A stretch of DNA of 64,000 nt from Oceanospirillum sp048265165 (GTDB taxonomy: Bacteria; Pseudomonadota; Gammaproteobacteria; Pseudomonadales; Halomonadaceae). The notes below the pieces were generated by a model, which was not told the origin of the DNA, did no database searches, and worked only from the letters and a program-made list of their open reading frames with translations. Below, in pieces: positions 45,313-53,647 of this stretch. How positions within the stretch are numbered: the stretch's first letter is position 1; each line of letters opens with the position of its first letter. The stretch spans positions 682,001 through 746,000 of the forward strand of contig NZ_JBLXCD010000001.1 of assembly GCF_048265165.1 (NCBI RefSeq), read 5' to 3'. The translations under genes and the position numbers were made by a program.

Positions 45313-45814
45313 CCTTTAGGGCGGCGTATTCTTCCGGGGTTCGTCCGGTCAGTTTGGCCGCTTCCAGCTCGTCATGGCTCAGGCCGTGGGCACCGTCTTT
45401 AGGCGGCGGTGTTTCATCACCGGCCTGCATGGCACTCAGTGCAGCAACGGGCTGGGACTTGTCCAGATAGCTTTTCAGCGCGGCGATATCCTTTTTACCC
45501 AGATCCCGCGCCCAGCCTTCCATCGCAGGCAACAGACGGCCTTCTTTTTTGGCATCGCTAATCAGCTGATCCAGACCGCCGGTCTGCACCTGAGCAGACA
45601 GTGCCGCCATCTGGCTTTGCATCTCGGTTACGACGGTCAGCGGTACATACTGGGACAGATCCACGTCCGCGCTAGGCGGGTTAGCCTTTAGGGCGGCAAC
45701 TTCAGCATCACCGTCCGCTTTGTCTTTCTGCAGTTTCTTAAGGGCTTCCAGCACCTGCTCCTTGGTGGCAGATTCATTCAGGCCCAGCAGGGCGATCAGT
45801 TCAGAAAGTTCCAT
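45305..45814 (-). CDS. Internal scaffold protein (Mu gpZ-like), nested in the protease gene
   Basis: In-frame ATG at 45814 (MELSELIALLG) with CAGGAG six bases upstream, giving 169 residues of the same C-terminal sequence. Mu and related phages make scaffold Z from such an internal start. The second site is visible in sequence; separate use is inferred from family behaviour. Confidence 0.6.
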   Translation of the reverse strand: MELSELIALLGLNESATKEQVLEALKKLQKDKADGDAEVAALKANPPSADVDLSQYVPLTVVTEMQSQMAALSAQVQTGGLDQLISDAKKEGRLLPAMEGWARDLGKKDIAALKSYLDKSQPVAALSAMQAGDETPPPKDGAHGLSHDELEAAKLTGRTPEEYAALKAL

Positions 45815-46399
45815 AGCGGACTCCTGTTCAGGTTGAAGGTCAGGTTGAGGGTCAGGTGATAAAGAAAGATCCAGCGCACGCAGGGCTACCGGACTGAGGC
45901 CATCACAGCCTGGGCGATTCACCAGCGCCGCAGAATGTAAAGACAGAGGTTTGCCGGTGGCTTTGTCGTAAGGGAACACCGCAGACAGATAGGCGTACTC
46001 ACCACCCTTGATGTAACCCTGGGCGCGCTCTGTCCAATCGGCTTTAACCCACAGGCCGGACTCTCGCCACTGGGCATCTTTGATCCAACCGGACGCCGGT
46101 GCAGGCAGTCCGTTTTTATCCGCCAGCAGGGTTTGGTGTTCGTAATCGATAACGGTTGGGTTTACGCGGGACTTCAGATCCGCAATCAGATCCTGGGCGG
46201 TGGCTTCATCCAGCATCCAGTGGCCGGATTCAACATCGAACGGACGGCCATCGATGGCCTTGAACTCGCCAGCAGGCAGCAGATGGAACCAACCATCAGC
46301 ACCGGATTCCAGAGACAGCGCCGCAAAGCCGACGGATTGAGTCGGTTGAGTGCTGTTCAGAACAGCCAGGCCGGTTTGTGATTGCGTATGTGTTTTCAT
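45305..46399 (-). CDS. Phage protease/scaffold (Mu gpI-like)
   Basis: 364 residues. N-terminal half is the Mu-type prohead protease: FHLLPAGEFKAIDGRPFDVESGHW, VIDYEHQTLLADKNGLPAPASGWI, YAYLSAVFPYDKATGKPLSLHSAALVNRPG. A Pro/Gln/Asp linker (about 180-195) leads to a helical scaffold domain. Maturation would include cleavage of the scaffold. An internal start at 45814 yields the scaffold alone. A GC hairpin lies immediately before the ATG. Confidence 0.9.
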   Translation of the reverse strand: MKTHTQSQTGLAVLNSTQPTQSVGFAALSLESGADGWFHLLPAGEFKAIDGRPFDVESGHWMLDEATAQDLIADLKSRVNPTVIDYEHQTLLADKNGLPAPASGWIKDAQWRESGLWVKADWTERAQGYIKGGEYAYLSAVFPYDKATGKPLSLHSAALVNRPGCDGLSPVALRALDLSLSPDPQPDLQPEQESAMELSELIALLGLNESATKEQVLEALKKLQKDKADGDAEVAALKANPPSADVDLSQYVPLTVVTEMQSQMAALSAQVQTGGLDQLISDAKKEGRLLPAMEGWARDLGKKDIAALKSYLDKSQPVAALSAMQAGDETPPPKDGAHGLSHDELEAAKLTGRTPEEYAALKAL

Positions 46400-46632
46400 A
46401 GCCCCAGATTAGGGGCTGAACGCGGGTAGCGGGTTCTAATGTCAATTGGGGCTTTCAGGGGTAAAAAAGGGGAGGAATAGAGCACAGACCAAAAACACAG
46501 TCTAAATCCCTTGCCGCATACGCTTTAGAAACAGGTCAGAAACAGGCTAAAAGCTGCGAAAAGACAAAAGCAGGGGAAATATACCACAGCAGACAGAAAA
46601 GCCCGCTACGAGGCTTATTTTAAAGGCAGGGT
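46400..46632 (-). promoter_or_regulatory. Intergenic late-gene control region upstream of the protease gene
   Basis: 233 bp without a gene. It holds a stem AAGCC(T)CG/CGGGCTT plus T-rich end at about 46600-46620 (likely terminator of the preceding transcript), the word TTTCTAAAGCGTAT (46531-46518 on the minus strand) shared exactly with 62850-62837, and a 6-bp GC hairpin (46417-46400) ending at the protease ATG. In Mu the late promoter PI lies at this place, so a C-activated promoter is likely, though no box is identified. Confidence 0.5.
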
Positions 46633-47202
46633 TTATTGCGAACCGCCAACCGACAGAAAGTCCTGCAGGATGCCGATAATCTCATCCTCATCATCGGCGC
46701 TCAGACCCAGAAACGGGCGAGGCTTCTGGTTTAGCGTGTAACTGTATCCAGCAACATCAGCAGTTATCGGAGCGGTTAACTCACGACCAAAGGCTTGGGT
46801 AATCCTTCGCTGATGCGGCTTTACAGTCACCGTCATATTATCAGCCCCAAATTGCTGTTTAGCGGCATACCGACTGGTTACAGAGCCTGTGCTAAGTGAC
46901 ATTGAGTCAGGCCCATAATCGGAATGGATCATATCCCGCAGATTGAGCATTTCACCATGCAGGATCTTATCAACTCTGAGGTTTTGCTTTTCTCGGGCCT
47001 TGGTTGTGGAAGGCTCATGTCCTGCCCAGGGCGTACCATCCGGCGCTGTTTGTGTATCGAACCGGTCTCGGGTTGCGTGCTCCAAATAGGAAGCAATCGA
47101 AGCAAAAGCCTCAGAAGCATCATTCACATTTGCCAGCACGCGATTTAGAGCATCTGCGATGGATTCTGTATTGTGATCGATCTCGATATGTGTACCTGCC
47201 AT
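46633..47202 (-). CDS. Virion morphogenesis protein (Mu gpG-like)
   Basis: 189 residues. Phage_tail_S/virion morphogenesis family: N-terminal helix region (SIADALNRVLANVNDASEAFASIASYL), DTQTAPDGTPWAGHEPSTTKARE, and the C-terminal RPFLGLSADDEDEIIGILQDFL. Probably a head-completion or tail-joining protein. AGGA lies about eight bases before the ATG. Confidence 0.85.
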   Translation of the reverse strand: MAGTHIEIDHNTESIADALNRVLANVNDASEAFASIASYLEHATRDRFDTQTAPDGTPWAGHEPSTTKAREKQNLRVDKILHGEMLNLRDMIHSDYGPDSMSLSTGSVTSRYAAKQQFGADNMTVTVKPHQRRITQAFGRELTAPITADVAGYSYTLNQKPRPFLGLSADDEDEIIGILQDFLSVGGSQ

Positions 47203-47317
47203 ATAAAGTGTCCTATACTAGGGGTTAAGGCATATAACGATCATGGGGAAGGCTCCCGAAGCTATCCAATGACCCATGACGTGGCGCATGTGACGGGACG
47301 ATTGTGCTATATGCCTA
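47203..47317. other. Nested inverted repeats between head genes
   Basis: AGGCATATA (47228-47236) with TATATGCCT (47308-47316), enclosing TCATGGG (47241-47247) with CCCATGA (47273-47279). The element fills the gap between the F-like and G-like genes; see findings. Confidence 0.5.
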
Positions 47318-48589
47318 TTCAGCCTCAGTCTTATGGTATAGCAGTATTCCCTCTCTCTGATCTTCCATATAGTTTTCCCTCCAAGGTATCCGTTGCTTTC
47401 CTCTTCGCTTGAAAGGCGTGAAGATAGTGCTACCTGTCCATACTTGCTGACCAAATTCAAAGGCACTGAAGCCATTGACCATCTGACCATCATCTTCCAT
47501 CTGCCAGTGGGCGATATAGCGACGCTTCAGGCGGTACTTGCCGGGATTAGAGAAGTCCGGTTCTAAAATCCCCCAGATCTCATCCGGCTCTTTAAGCGCA
47601 CGGGCTAACAGCCGAACATAACGGTGCCTCAGCTTATCTTTGTTAACCTTAAGCTCACCCGTGCCGGTGCGGAATAGGTTGTCGTTGATGGCCAGCGGCT
47701 CGCCCAGGACATCAACAAACACCGTCTCATCGTCAGTACCAAACTCATTCAGAAATGCCTGCACGTAATCCTCTTCAGGCAGGTCATCGGGCATTAACAC
47801 GTCGGCTTTAACCAAAGCCGCTGGCGGTAAGGCTGGTTTGACAATGGCACCAAACGGAATGGGTTTTACGTGTTCTGGCCAGCTCTCGATAAACGAGGGC
47901 GTTTGATGCTTCAGCCAGCTTTTACCTGGGGTATAGGCAAAACCGGGATCAACACCAACCGGTAATTGCATAACCTCACCGGTGCGTTTATCCAGGTGCT
48001 CATAAGTCTTACTGGCTGGAGCCTTATCCGGGCCATCTTTTTTAAGTACCTGGGTCAGATAATGCTCAGAAACTGCGAATACCTTACACAGGCAACCCAG
48101 ACCATTTTGGGGTGAATGCTTTTCCCACCAGGGGTCATCGGCCCGAAGTACCAGCCGATCCCAGGCTTTATGTTGCATCCGGGGATTTTTGTTGCCTGAG
48201 TGGCGATACATCTTATAGGGATGAGCTTTTTTAAAGGCTGGCTCCTGGTGTTGGGCGGTACGGCCAGCGTTATAGGCTTGGCGCAGGTTGGTTTCATAGA
48301 TCAACTTACTGCGCCACCCTCGGGAACCCTTGTAGTCCCAGCCGTGCTTGTCTACGATCTCATCGAATCGCTTCTCAAAGTCACGTAGGGTTTCTCCCTC
48401 TTCTTCGGCCTTTAAAATCGCGGTATAAAAGTCTTCAACAAGGGCCCGTGTACTGGCTCCTGAGACCATAAAAGCATGATCATGGTCTGCTCCTTGAAGA
48501 TCTTCAAAGCTGGTACTGGGCGTTGGGATTTTCTGTTCCAAAAAATCCCGCATCTGTTGAAAGCGTTTTCCGCCCCACCGTGCAGGCAT
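47315..48589 (-). CDS. Minor head protein (Mu gpF-like) with C-terminal PBECR2-type nuclease domain
   Basis: 424 residues. About 1-210 is the SPP1 gp7/Mu F head morphogenesis domain: GWDYKGSRGWRSKLIYETNLRQAYNAGR, AWDRLVLRADDPWWEKHSPQNGLGCLCKV. After a linker, about 285-420 matches the Phage-Barnase-EndoU-ColicinE5/D-RelE (PBECR) nuclease pattern: VFVDVLGEPLAINDNLF, HRYVRLLARALKEPDEIWGIL and YRLKRRYIAHW. Such domains are found fused to phage head proteins and are thought to act on RNA after injection. Its start overlaps the portal stop by one base. Confidence 0.82.
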   Translation of the reverse strand: MPARWGGKRFQQMRDFLEQKIPTPSTSFEDLQGADHDHAFMVSGASTRALVEDFYTAILKAEEEGETLRDFEKRFDEIVDKHGWDYKGSRGWRSKLIYETNLRQAYNAGRTAQHQEPAFKKAHPYKMYRHSGNKNPRMQHKAWDRLVLRADDPWWEKHSPQNGLGCLCKVFAVSEHYLTQVLKKDGPDKAPASKTYEHLDKRTGEVMQLPVGVDPGFAYTPGKSWLKHQTPSFIESWPEHVKPIPFGAIVKPALPPAALVKADVLMPDDLPEEDYVQAFLNEFGTDDETVFVDVLGEPLAINDNLFRTGTGELKVNKDKLRHRYVRLLARALKEPDEIWGILEPDFSNPGKYRLKRRYIAHWQMEDDGQMVNGFSAFEFGQQVWTGSTIFTPFKRRGKQRIPWRENYMEDQREGILLYHKTEAE

Positions 48590-50136
48590 CAGAGCGCCTC
48601 CTCAATCAGGTCATAACGTCCGCCCAAACCAGCAATATACAGCGCATCCCCCATAACCTGTGCCATCTCCTTATGATCCAGCTTCAGAGCCATAAGCTCT
48701 GTTTTTAACTGCTCAAACGAATCGGCCTCTGTCACCAACCGACGAACCTGATTGATAAGATCATCCTGCAGGGGGGCCAGTTGCTCTCCCAGTTTATCAG
48801 CCATCTCTGTGACGTTATCATCCTGGGGAGTTGCATTGAGTGCTGCAAAGCCCGCTTTTAAGGCAGCATTAGGCACGCTAGAGGCTTGCAGACTCAGCAC
48901 GGCTTCCCCCTCTTTTGGCTCCGGGATCTGCAGCTTATCCGTCACCCACTTGGTGGGCACAGGTACATTCAGCTTTACCAGTTCCGGCAAGTGCTGGGCG
49001 TAATAGGCCAGATCTTCCGGCTCCGACAGATCAAACTCAAAGCGCGGCAACCGATGCGGGCCGGAGAAGCTGGGGCCATTCAGCGCATACATCGGATAGA
49101 TCAGATCCCGCGTGATAGCGGCTGCGATCTGTTTGGCGTCGCTGTCTCTCAGCTCCTGACGTACCTCGTTATGCACATTGCCCAGGGCATTGGTCGATGA
49201 CTTGCCATCCGCCTGACTGGTGAGGGTGCCCCCCAGAATCGCTTTCGATTGGGTACGTTCGCACCAGTTCATCATCGCCTCAAACGGGGTTGAGGTGCCT
49301 TTGCTGGCTTCCTGAAAATCGATCTCCATCCCCCGTGGGATAATGCCCCCGGCGTTATGGCCGATGCTCATCACCGCCCGTAAAAGGGTGGCTTTCTCCT
49401 TCTCATTGGCACCCGTGGGGTATTTACCCAGGCGCAGCGGCAGGCCGTAAATCTCCAGAAACTCCGCCAGATCCCTTACCGAGTAGGTTTTAAACAGATA
49501 GGGCCATGCCAGCACCCGCGCCAATGCGGTGCGCCCCACATAGCCGGACTTGGCCGCATGTTGATGCATCAGCCAGCCAAAGGGTTGCAGCGCCGCGCCT
49601 TCATGGGAGTTATCCCGCAGGCGCAGCTGGTTACGGTCTTGCGGGTGGGTTTGGAACCAGGCCGGATCACGCCAATGGCACTGGGGAATACGCATTCCCT
49701 CAATGGTCTGCCATTCCAGCTCCTGGGCAGCGAAGCCTTTCAGAATAGCGTCTGACAGATTAAAGATGATCGCTTCCAGATCGGTACGGTCTTCCATCAG
49801 CTCGGTCAGCAGGGCGACATCCGCTAGTTCCGCCTCACTGGGGTTACGGGGCGGTACGATCTGCCACTCTAAACCCAGCAAGGCACGGCGGCGCTTTTGC
49901 AATTCGCTGAAGATGTGGCCGTCTTTCTCTTCAATATCTTCCGCCAGCTCACACTGGCTGATCAGATCACCCTGTTCCGCCTGTAGCAGAATACCGGCCA
50001 GCTTGGCCGGTGTTAGCCCTCGGGATGGGTGTTCTGAGTAGTGCTGATACAGCCCCGCAATTTTGGACTCATCCAGCAGGCTCTGCATCTCATCCGGTTC
50101 TGAGGACAGTGGATTGCCATAAAGATCAACCAGCAT
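48589..50136 (-). CDS. Portal protein (DUF935, Mu gp29-like)
   Basis: 515 residues. DUF935 features: LTPAKLAGILLQAEQGDLISQCELAEDIEEKDGHIFSELQKRRRALLGLEW, DAILKGFAAQELEW, and ALARVLAWPYLFKTYSVRDLAEFLEIYGLPLRLGKYP. It forms the dodecameric DNA gate of the head. One-base overlaps at both ends tie it to the terminase and F genes. Confidence 0.93.
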   Translation of the reverse strand: MLVDLYGNPLSSEPDEMQSLLDESKIAGLYQHYSEHPSRGLTPAKLAGILLQAEQGDLISQCELAEDIEEKDGHIFSELQKRRRALLGLEWQIVPPRNPSEAELADVALLTELMEDRTDLEAIIFNLSDAILKGFAAQELEWQTIEGMRIPQCHWRDPAWFQTHPQDRNQLRLRDNSHEGAALQPFGWLMHQHAAKSGYVGRTALARVLAWPYLFKTYSVRDLAEFLEIYGLPLRLGKYPTGANEKEKATLLRAVMSIGHNAGGIIPRGMEIDFQEASKGTSTPFEAMMNWCERTQSKAILGGTLTSQADGKSSTNALGNVHNEVRQELRDSDAKQIAAAITRDLIYPMYALNGPSFSGPHRLPRFEFDLSEPEDLAYYAQHLPELVKLNVPVPTKWVTDKLQIPEPKEGEAVLSLQASSVPNAALKAGFAALNATPQDDNVTEMADKLGEQLAPLQDDLINQVRRLVTEADSFEQLKTELMALKLDHKEMAQVMGDALYIAGLGGRYDLIEEAL

Positions 50137-51701
50137 TACCAGCCACCTCCTTTAAAGTCATGGTGAACGTCTTCATCTAAAATTGAGTCGTCATCACCGC
50201 CATCCCAGCGGCTTTGCTTACTGTTGCTGCTGGGTAGTGCGGTAAATTCAATGGGCGCACCTTCCATCTGGGCAGCCCTTACCGCCATACAGAGCGAGAC
50301 GGCGGCATCGCCGTGGCGTTGTTTGCCATCGGTGCCTTTACCGCTGCCTTTTTCGATCTGGGGCACACCCTTGGTCATCTGGATCTTACGCAGGTCGTCC
50401 AGCACATCCTGGGACTTGGGGATCTCGATATCGCCATCCTCAAACCGGGCTTTGAATTTGGGCATCCACTCCCGATACCAACCGATGTTGAGGTGTACCT
50501 GATCCACCATATCTTCCCCATATTTCAGGGCAGCCGCCTCGGCTAAGTACCCACCATTACCGGTGGCATCAAAGGCGGCACCCACCCAGCGGGGCAGACG
50601 ATCCAGCAAATAAAACAGGATCTGTTTCTGTTGTTCGTAGGTCAGGTTGCGCAGTTCCAGCATAAAAGGCACCCGCAGGCGGGTATCCGGCTGAATGGCA
50701 ATGGGGGTAAAAACGGTTAAGTCACCCTTACGGGCAAAGTCTTCGCCAAAGGCATGGCGGTTGCGGTCGCTCAGCTTGTCCAGCTCTGGCTGAATATCTT
50801 CATAGCAAAGCGCTTTAATCTCGGCCTCTCGCTGGGCCTGTGTCCACTGGGTAAAGTTGGCCGGGGCTTCGTAGGTGAGTACCGGGATATCGTCCCGCAT
50901 CGCCCGTTCAATCAGGCCACGGGGGATATACGCCCCGCCACCCTGTTTGGGCACACAGGCGTATTCCTCCAGGGCGTCTTCTTCCGTGGCGGTGTCCTTC
51001 AGCAGACCTGCTTTCCAGTTGTCTTCCGCTGCCTGAGACCAGCCTTTACCGGTAATCTGGCAGATACGTCGATACAGGCCCTCAGCACAGGCATCATCCA
51101 GAGTGATGGTATGCACGCTGTAGCGTTTACGCCCGGCACGGCTGTCCTGAATCAGCTGGTTAAACAGGTTGTCGATACCGTTATGGGTACTGATCAGGCG
51201 TACCTTACTGCCCCACATGGTCAGGGCCAGCGCAGCTTTTAAGACTTCGGCCAGTCGCTCATGGAAAGCGGCTTCATCAATGGTGACGTTACCCTGCATA
51301 CCCCGCAGGTTAGCGGGATTGGAGGACAGCGCCTGCACCTTAAAGCCCGAGGCAAAATAGACCACAAAGATGAGGATCTCTTTGCCGTCCTGACCGTCAT
51401 CCAGAAACACCTCTTCCTGAATCTCCCCAGCGGCTTTATCAAAGGCTTTGGCCCACATGGCCACGGCCTCGATAAACTCCCGCGCCATCTCTTTATTGCT
51501 GCCCACATAAAAGTGATTACAGCCACCGGCGCTTTTAATAGCACCGGCACAGAGGGCGGCATCCGCCGCTTCCGCCCAGGTGAGACCTGTACGGCGGGAT
51601 TTTTCGGCAATCTTTAACGGGGACTCATCCGCCACCCAGCGCTTTTGGTAAGGCAGCAGTACGGCATTTTGGTCAAAGTCAGGGGCTGATACAGTCATCA
51701 C
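50136..51701 (-). CDS. Terminase large subunit (Mu gp28-like)
   Basis: 521 residues. The ATPase part begins LPYQKRWVADESPLKIAEKSRRTGLTWAEA, with an atypical Walker A as in Mu gp28; Walker B is likely GNVTIDEAAF. The nuclease part contains FGEDFARKGDLTVF and VGAAFDATGNGGYLAEAAA. It cuts and pumps phage DNA into heads. The start overlaps the small subunit gene by four bases. Confidence 0.92.
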   Translation of the reverse strand: MMTVSAPDFDQNAVLLPYQKRWVADESPLKIAEKSRRTGLTWAEAADAALCAGAIKSAGGCNHFYVGSNKEMAREFIEAVAMWAKAFDKAAGEIQEEVFLDDGQDGKEILIFVVYFASGFKVQALSSNPANLRGMQGNVTIDEAAFHERLAEVLKAALALTMWGSKVRLISTHNGIDNLFNQLIQDSRAGRKRYSVHTITLDDACAEGLYRRICQITGKGWSQAAEDNWKAGLLKDTATEEDALEEYACVPKQGGGAYIPRGLIERAMRDDIPVLTYEAPANFTQWTQAQREAEIKALCYEDIQPELDKLSDRNRHAFGEDFARKGDLTVFTPIAIQPDTRLRVPFMLELRNLTYEQQKQILFYLLDRLPRWVGAAFDATGNGGYLAEAAALKYGEDMVDQVHLNIGWYREWMPKFKARFEDGDIEIPKSQDVLDDLRKIQMTKGVPQIEKGSGKGTDGKQRHGDAAVSLCMAVRAAQMEGAPIEFTALPSSNSKQSRWDGGDDDSILDEDVHHDFKGGGW

Positions 51702-52279
51702 GCGATTCCTAAAATCTGCGCTTTAATGGCGGTAATACCCTCACGGGTTAAGCCCTGGGCGTGGGCGACCTCTTCAGCGGCGGCTGCGGCCTCCTCGGCA
51801 AAGGCTTTGCGGATCTCTTTTTCGCGCTTATGACTGGTCATAGCAGCCTGCTCAACACGCTGAATCGCCAATGCCATCTGGCTGAGGGCTTTGGGTTCAA
51901 TCGGCTCTTCGGACTCACTCATGTGCATGCTGGTATCAAACGCCATCGTCCGTACCACTTCCTGCAACAGCTTACCGACCTCACTGGTGGGTTGGTTACC
52001 CAGCTTTGCCGTCCAGACTTCAGCCACTTCACGGCTTTGGCGGATTTTAGCCCCGATCTTTTCCATACGGGTGGCGTAGCGACTGAGGCCGGACTGACTA
52101 ACCTTGGCATCCTCCGGCAGTCCGCTGGATTCGATCTGCCGGTTGATCACATCCAGCACTTCCTGTTGACTCAGGCGACCATCCCGCAGCATGGCGTCCA
52201 GCTCAGTTTTCAGTTGCTCCGGTAGCATCTGCACCTTTGATCGGCGGTTGCGCTTCTTCTCGTTGGCAGGCTTGCTCAT
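51698..52279 (-). CDS. Terminase small subunit-like (DUF3486, Mu gp27-like)
   Basis: 193 residues. DUF3486: RNRRSKVQMLPEQLKTELDAMLRDGRLSQQEVLDVINRQ, then helical coiled coil (AEEAAAAAEEVAHAQGL). It is thought to be the DNA-recognising partner of gp28. ATG with GGAG ten bases upstream. Confidence 0.88.
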   Translation of the reverse strand: MSKPANEKKRNRRSKVQMLPEQLKTELDAMLRDGRLSQQEVLDVINRQIESSGLPEDAKVSQSGLSRYATRMEKIGAKIRQSREVAEVWTAKLGNQPTSEVGKLLQEVVRTMAFDTSMHMSESEEPIEPKALSQMALAIQRVEQAAMTSHKREKEIRKAFAEEAAAAAEEVAHAQGLTREGITAIKAQILGIA

Positions 52280-52285
52280 AAAGGC

Positions 52286-52576
52286 TTAACTCCGGCGGGC
52301 GCGTTTAATACCGGGAATGCTGCAGCGGCCATCAACCGCGTCGTATCCGCGCTCGGTTAAGGTGGCAATTTGGCAGCCCGCCAAATCCTCAAGGCTGATC
52401 ACCGCTTGCTCTTCTAACCACGCTAAATGAGTACGCACCGCATCACGGCTAACGGCATGGCCGTAGGCGTCCAGGCAGTCCTGAATCACCGACTCATTCG
52501 CGGTGCCGCCGCAATCATTGAGTGACCGTAACAGGCATAAACGCTGGTCTTCTGCTAATAATTGTCGAATAGCCAT
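52286..52576 (-). CDS. Mu gp26-like (VpaChn25_0724 family) phage protein
   Basis: 96 residues. Winged-helix-like small protein: IRQLLAEDQRLCLLRSLND, ANESVIQDCLDAYGHAVSRDAVRTHLAWLEEQAVISLEDLAG, ATLTERGYDAVDGR. Conserved upstream of gp27 in Mu-like phages; the molecular role is not known. Its ATG is preceded by GAGAG. Confidence 0.82.
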   Translation of the reverse strand: MAIRQLLAEDQRLCLLRSLNDCGGTANESVIQDCLDAYGHAVSRDAVRTHLAWLEEQAVISLEDLAGCQIATLTERGYDAVDGRCSIPGIKRARRS

Positions 52577-52876
52577 TTAGGCTCTCTCTTTTAGTTCGTT
52601 TTCAAGTAACAGATCTGACATGTGCTGCACGCGGTCTAATCGCGGTGACAGTTCTTTCAGATCCCCTCGCAGGCTGGCGATCTCCAGATGCAGGTCGTGC
52701 AGCTCTTTGCGGGTGGGCTGGTCATCCATGCGCCCCTCCAGATGATCAATACGTCGGGCTTGCTCATCCACCGCCTCCTGTTTGGCGTAGGTCTTACTTA
52801 ATAGCGCCATAATCACCAACCCGCCTGTTGTGATCAGCGCCCAAAGAGGTGCCCAATATTTAGCGATCCATTCCAT
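52577..52876 (-). CDS. DUF2730 protein (Mu gp25-like)
   Basis: 99 residues. One N-terminal membrane segment (WAPLWALITTGGLVIMALL) and a coiled-coil helix with regular Leu spacing. DUF2730 proteins sit between the zinc-finger gene and gp26; a membrane or lysis-related role has been proposed but not shown. TAGGA precedes the ATG. Confidence 0.82.
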   Translation of the reverse strand: MEWIAKYWAPLWALITTGGLVIMALLSKTYAKQEAVDEQARRIDHLEGRMDDQPTRKELHDLHLEIASLRGDLKELSPRLDRVQHMSDLLLENELKERA

Positions 52877-52884
52877 AAGAGTTC

Positions 52885-53136
52885 CTATTGGCCTGAAGGT
52901 GTGTCCAGCCCCAACCGCTGCCGCCGGTCTCTGACCGACTGGCAGAAGGTGCAGCGAGCGGCATCCGGCTTTGCCTTAAGCCGTGCCTCGGGAATGGGGT
53001 TGGTGCAGTCCAGGCACAGCACCTGACCGGCCTCAACCCACTGGGGTGGTTCTGCGGGTCTGTTCAGAGCCTGGGCAAGGCTATGATTCAGATTGCGTTG
53101 TTCAGCCTTAGCGGCACGGTCTGCGATGTCAGCCAC
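52885..53136 (-). CDS. TraR/DksA-type zinc-finger protein
   Basis: 83 residues from the GTG at 53136, which overlaps the holin stop in GTGGCTGA and has AAGGA eight bases upstream; a longer TTG start at 53184 is less likely. The C-terminal part is a C4 zinc finger: CLDC-x-NPIPEARL...ARCTFCQ. DksA/TraR proteins bind RNA polymerase through its secondary channel, so it may tune late transcription. Confidence 0.85.
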   Translation of the reverse strand: MADIADRAAKAEQRNLNHSLAQALNRPAEPPQWVEAGQVLCLDCTNPIPEARLKAKPDAARCTFCQSVRDRRQRLGLDTPSGQ

Positions 53137-53644
53137 GGGGTAATCCTTTTTTATCTTTCTCCTTGGAGCCTTGGCTGGAGCCAAACCAGAACTGAAGAAT
53201 CTGAGGGACAGAGGCGGTCAGAACGCCGATCACGGTATTCAGAATGCCAAACATACGGTCATTGATTTCGATGTCCGTGACACTCATCAGTACCGCCATA
53301 ATGGCGAAATAGCCCAGCACAAAGAGCGCACTAAACACGACTTGGGGCCACATATTGAACTTCAGAATATCCCGTGCGTTCTGCCGGTCAGCCAGCTCCG
53401 CTTTAAAGACATCGATATCCAGTTCACGCATACGGATTGCGAATTGCTGATCTAACCCCTTCAACCGCAGCAGCTCTTCATGGGAGGCTGCCCCTACAAA
53501 CTGAGCTACATCAGACTCGGAGGCATCGGGATCACCTAACAATTTGTCCGCCATGAATTTGACCGCCATACCCGCTGCAGGCCCACCAAGGGCCGTGCCT
53601 AATGTTGGGGCCACCGACTTAACAAGATCCTGCCAAAGACTCAT
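53129..53644 (-). CDS. Holin-like protein
   Basis: 171 residues. An N-terminal amphipathic part (PTLGTALGGPAAGMAVKFM), a central coiled-coil region and two C-terminal TM helices (FSALFVLGYFAIMAVLM, GILNTVIGVLTASVPQIL), then a basic tail (GSKEKDKK). It resembles the 3-TM holin family and follows the endolysin gene. AAGGAG six bases before the ATG. Confidence 0.75.
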   Translation of the reverse strand: MSLWQDLVKSVAPTLGTALGGPAAGMAVKFMADKLLGDPDASESDVAQFVGAASHEELLRLKGLDQQFAIRMRELDIDVFKAELADRQNARDILKFNMWPQVVFSALFVLGYFAIMAVLMSVTDIEINDRMFGILNTVIGVLTASVPQILQFWFGSSQGSKEKDKKGLPRG

Positions 53645-53647
53645 GGC

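Noticed and set aside
46600..46620. A second independent late-gene terminator entry
   Set aside because: The stem has a bulge and only a short T-run; kept inside the regulatory-region entry instead of as a separate call.
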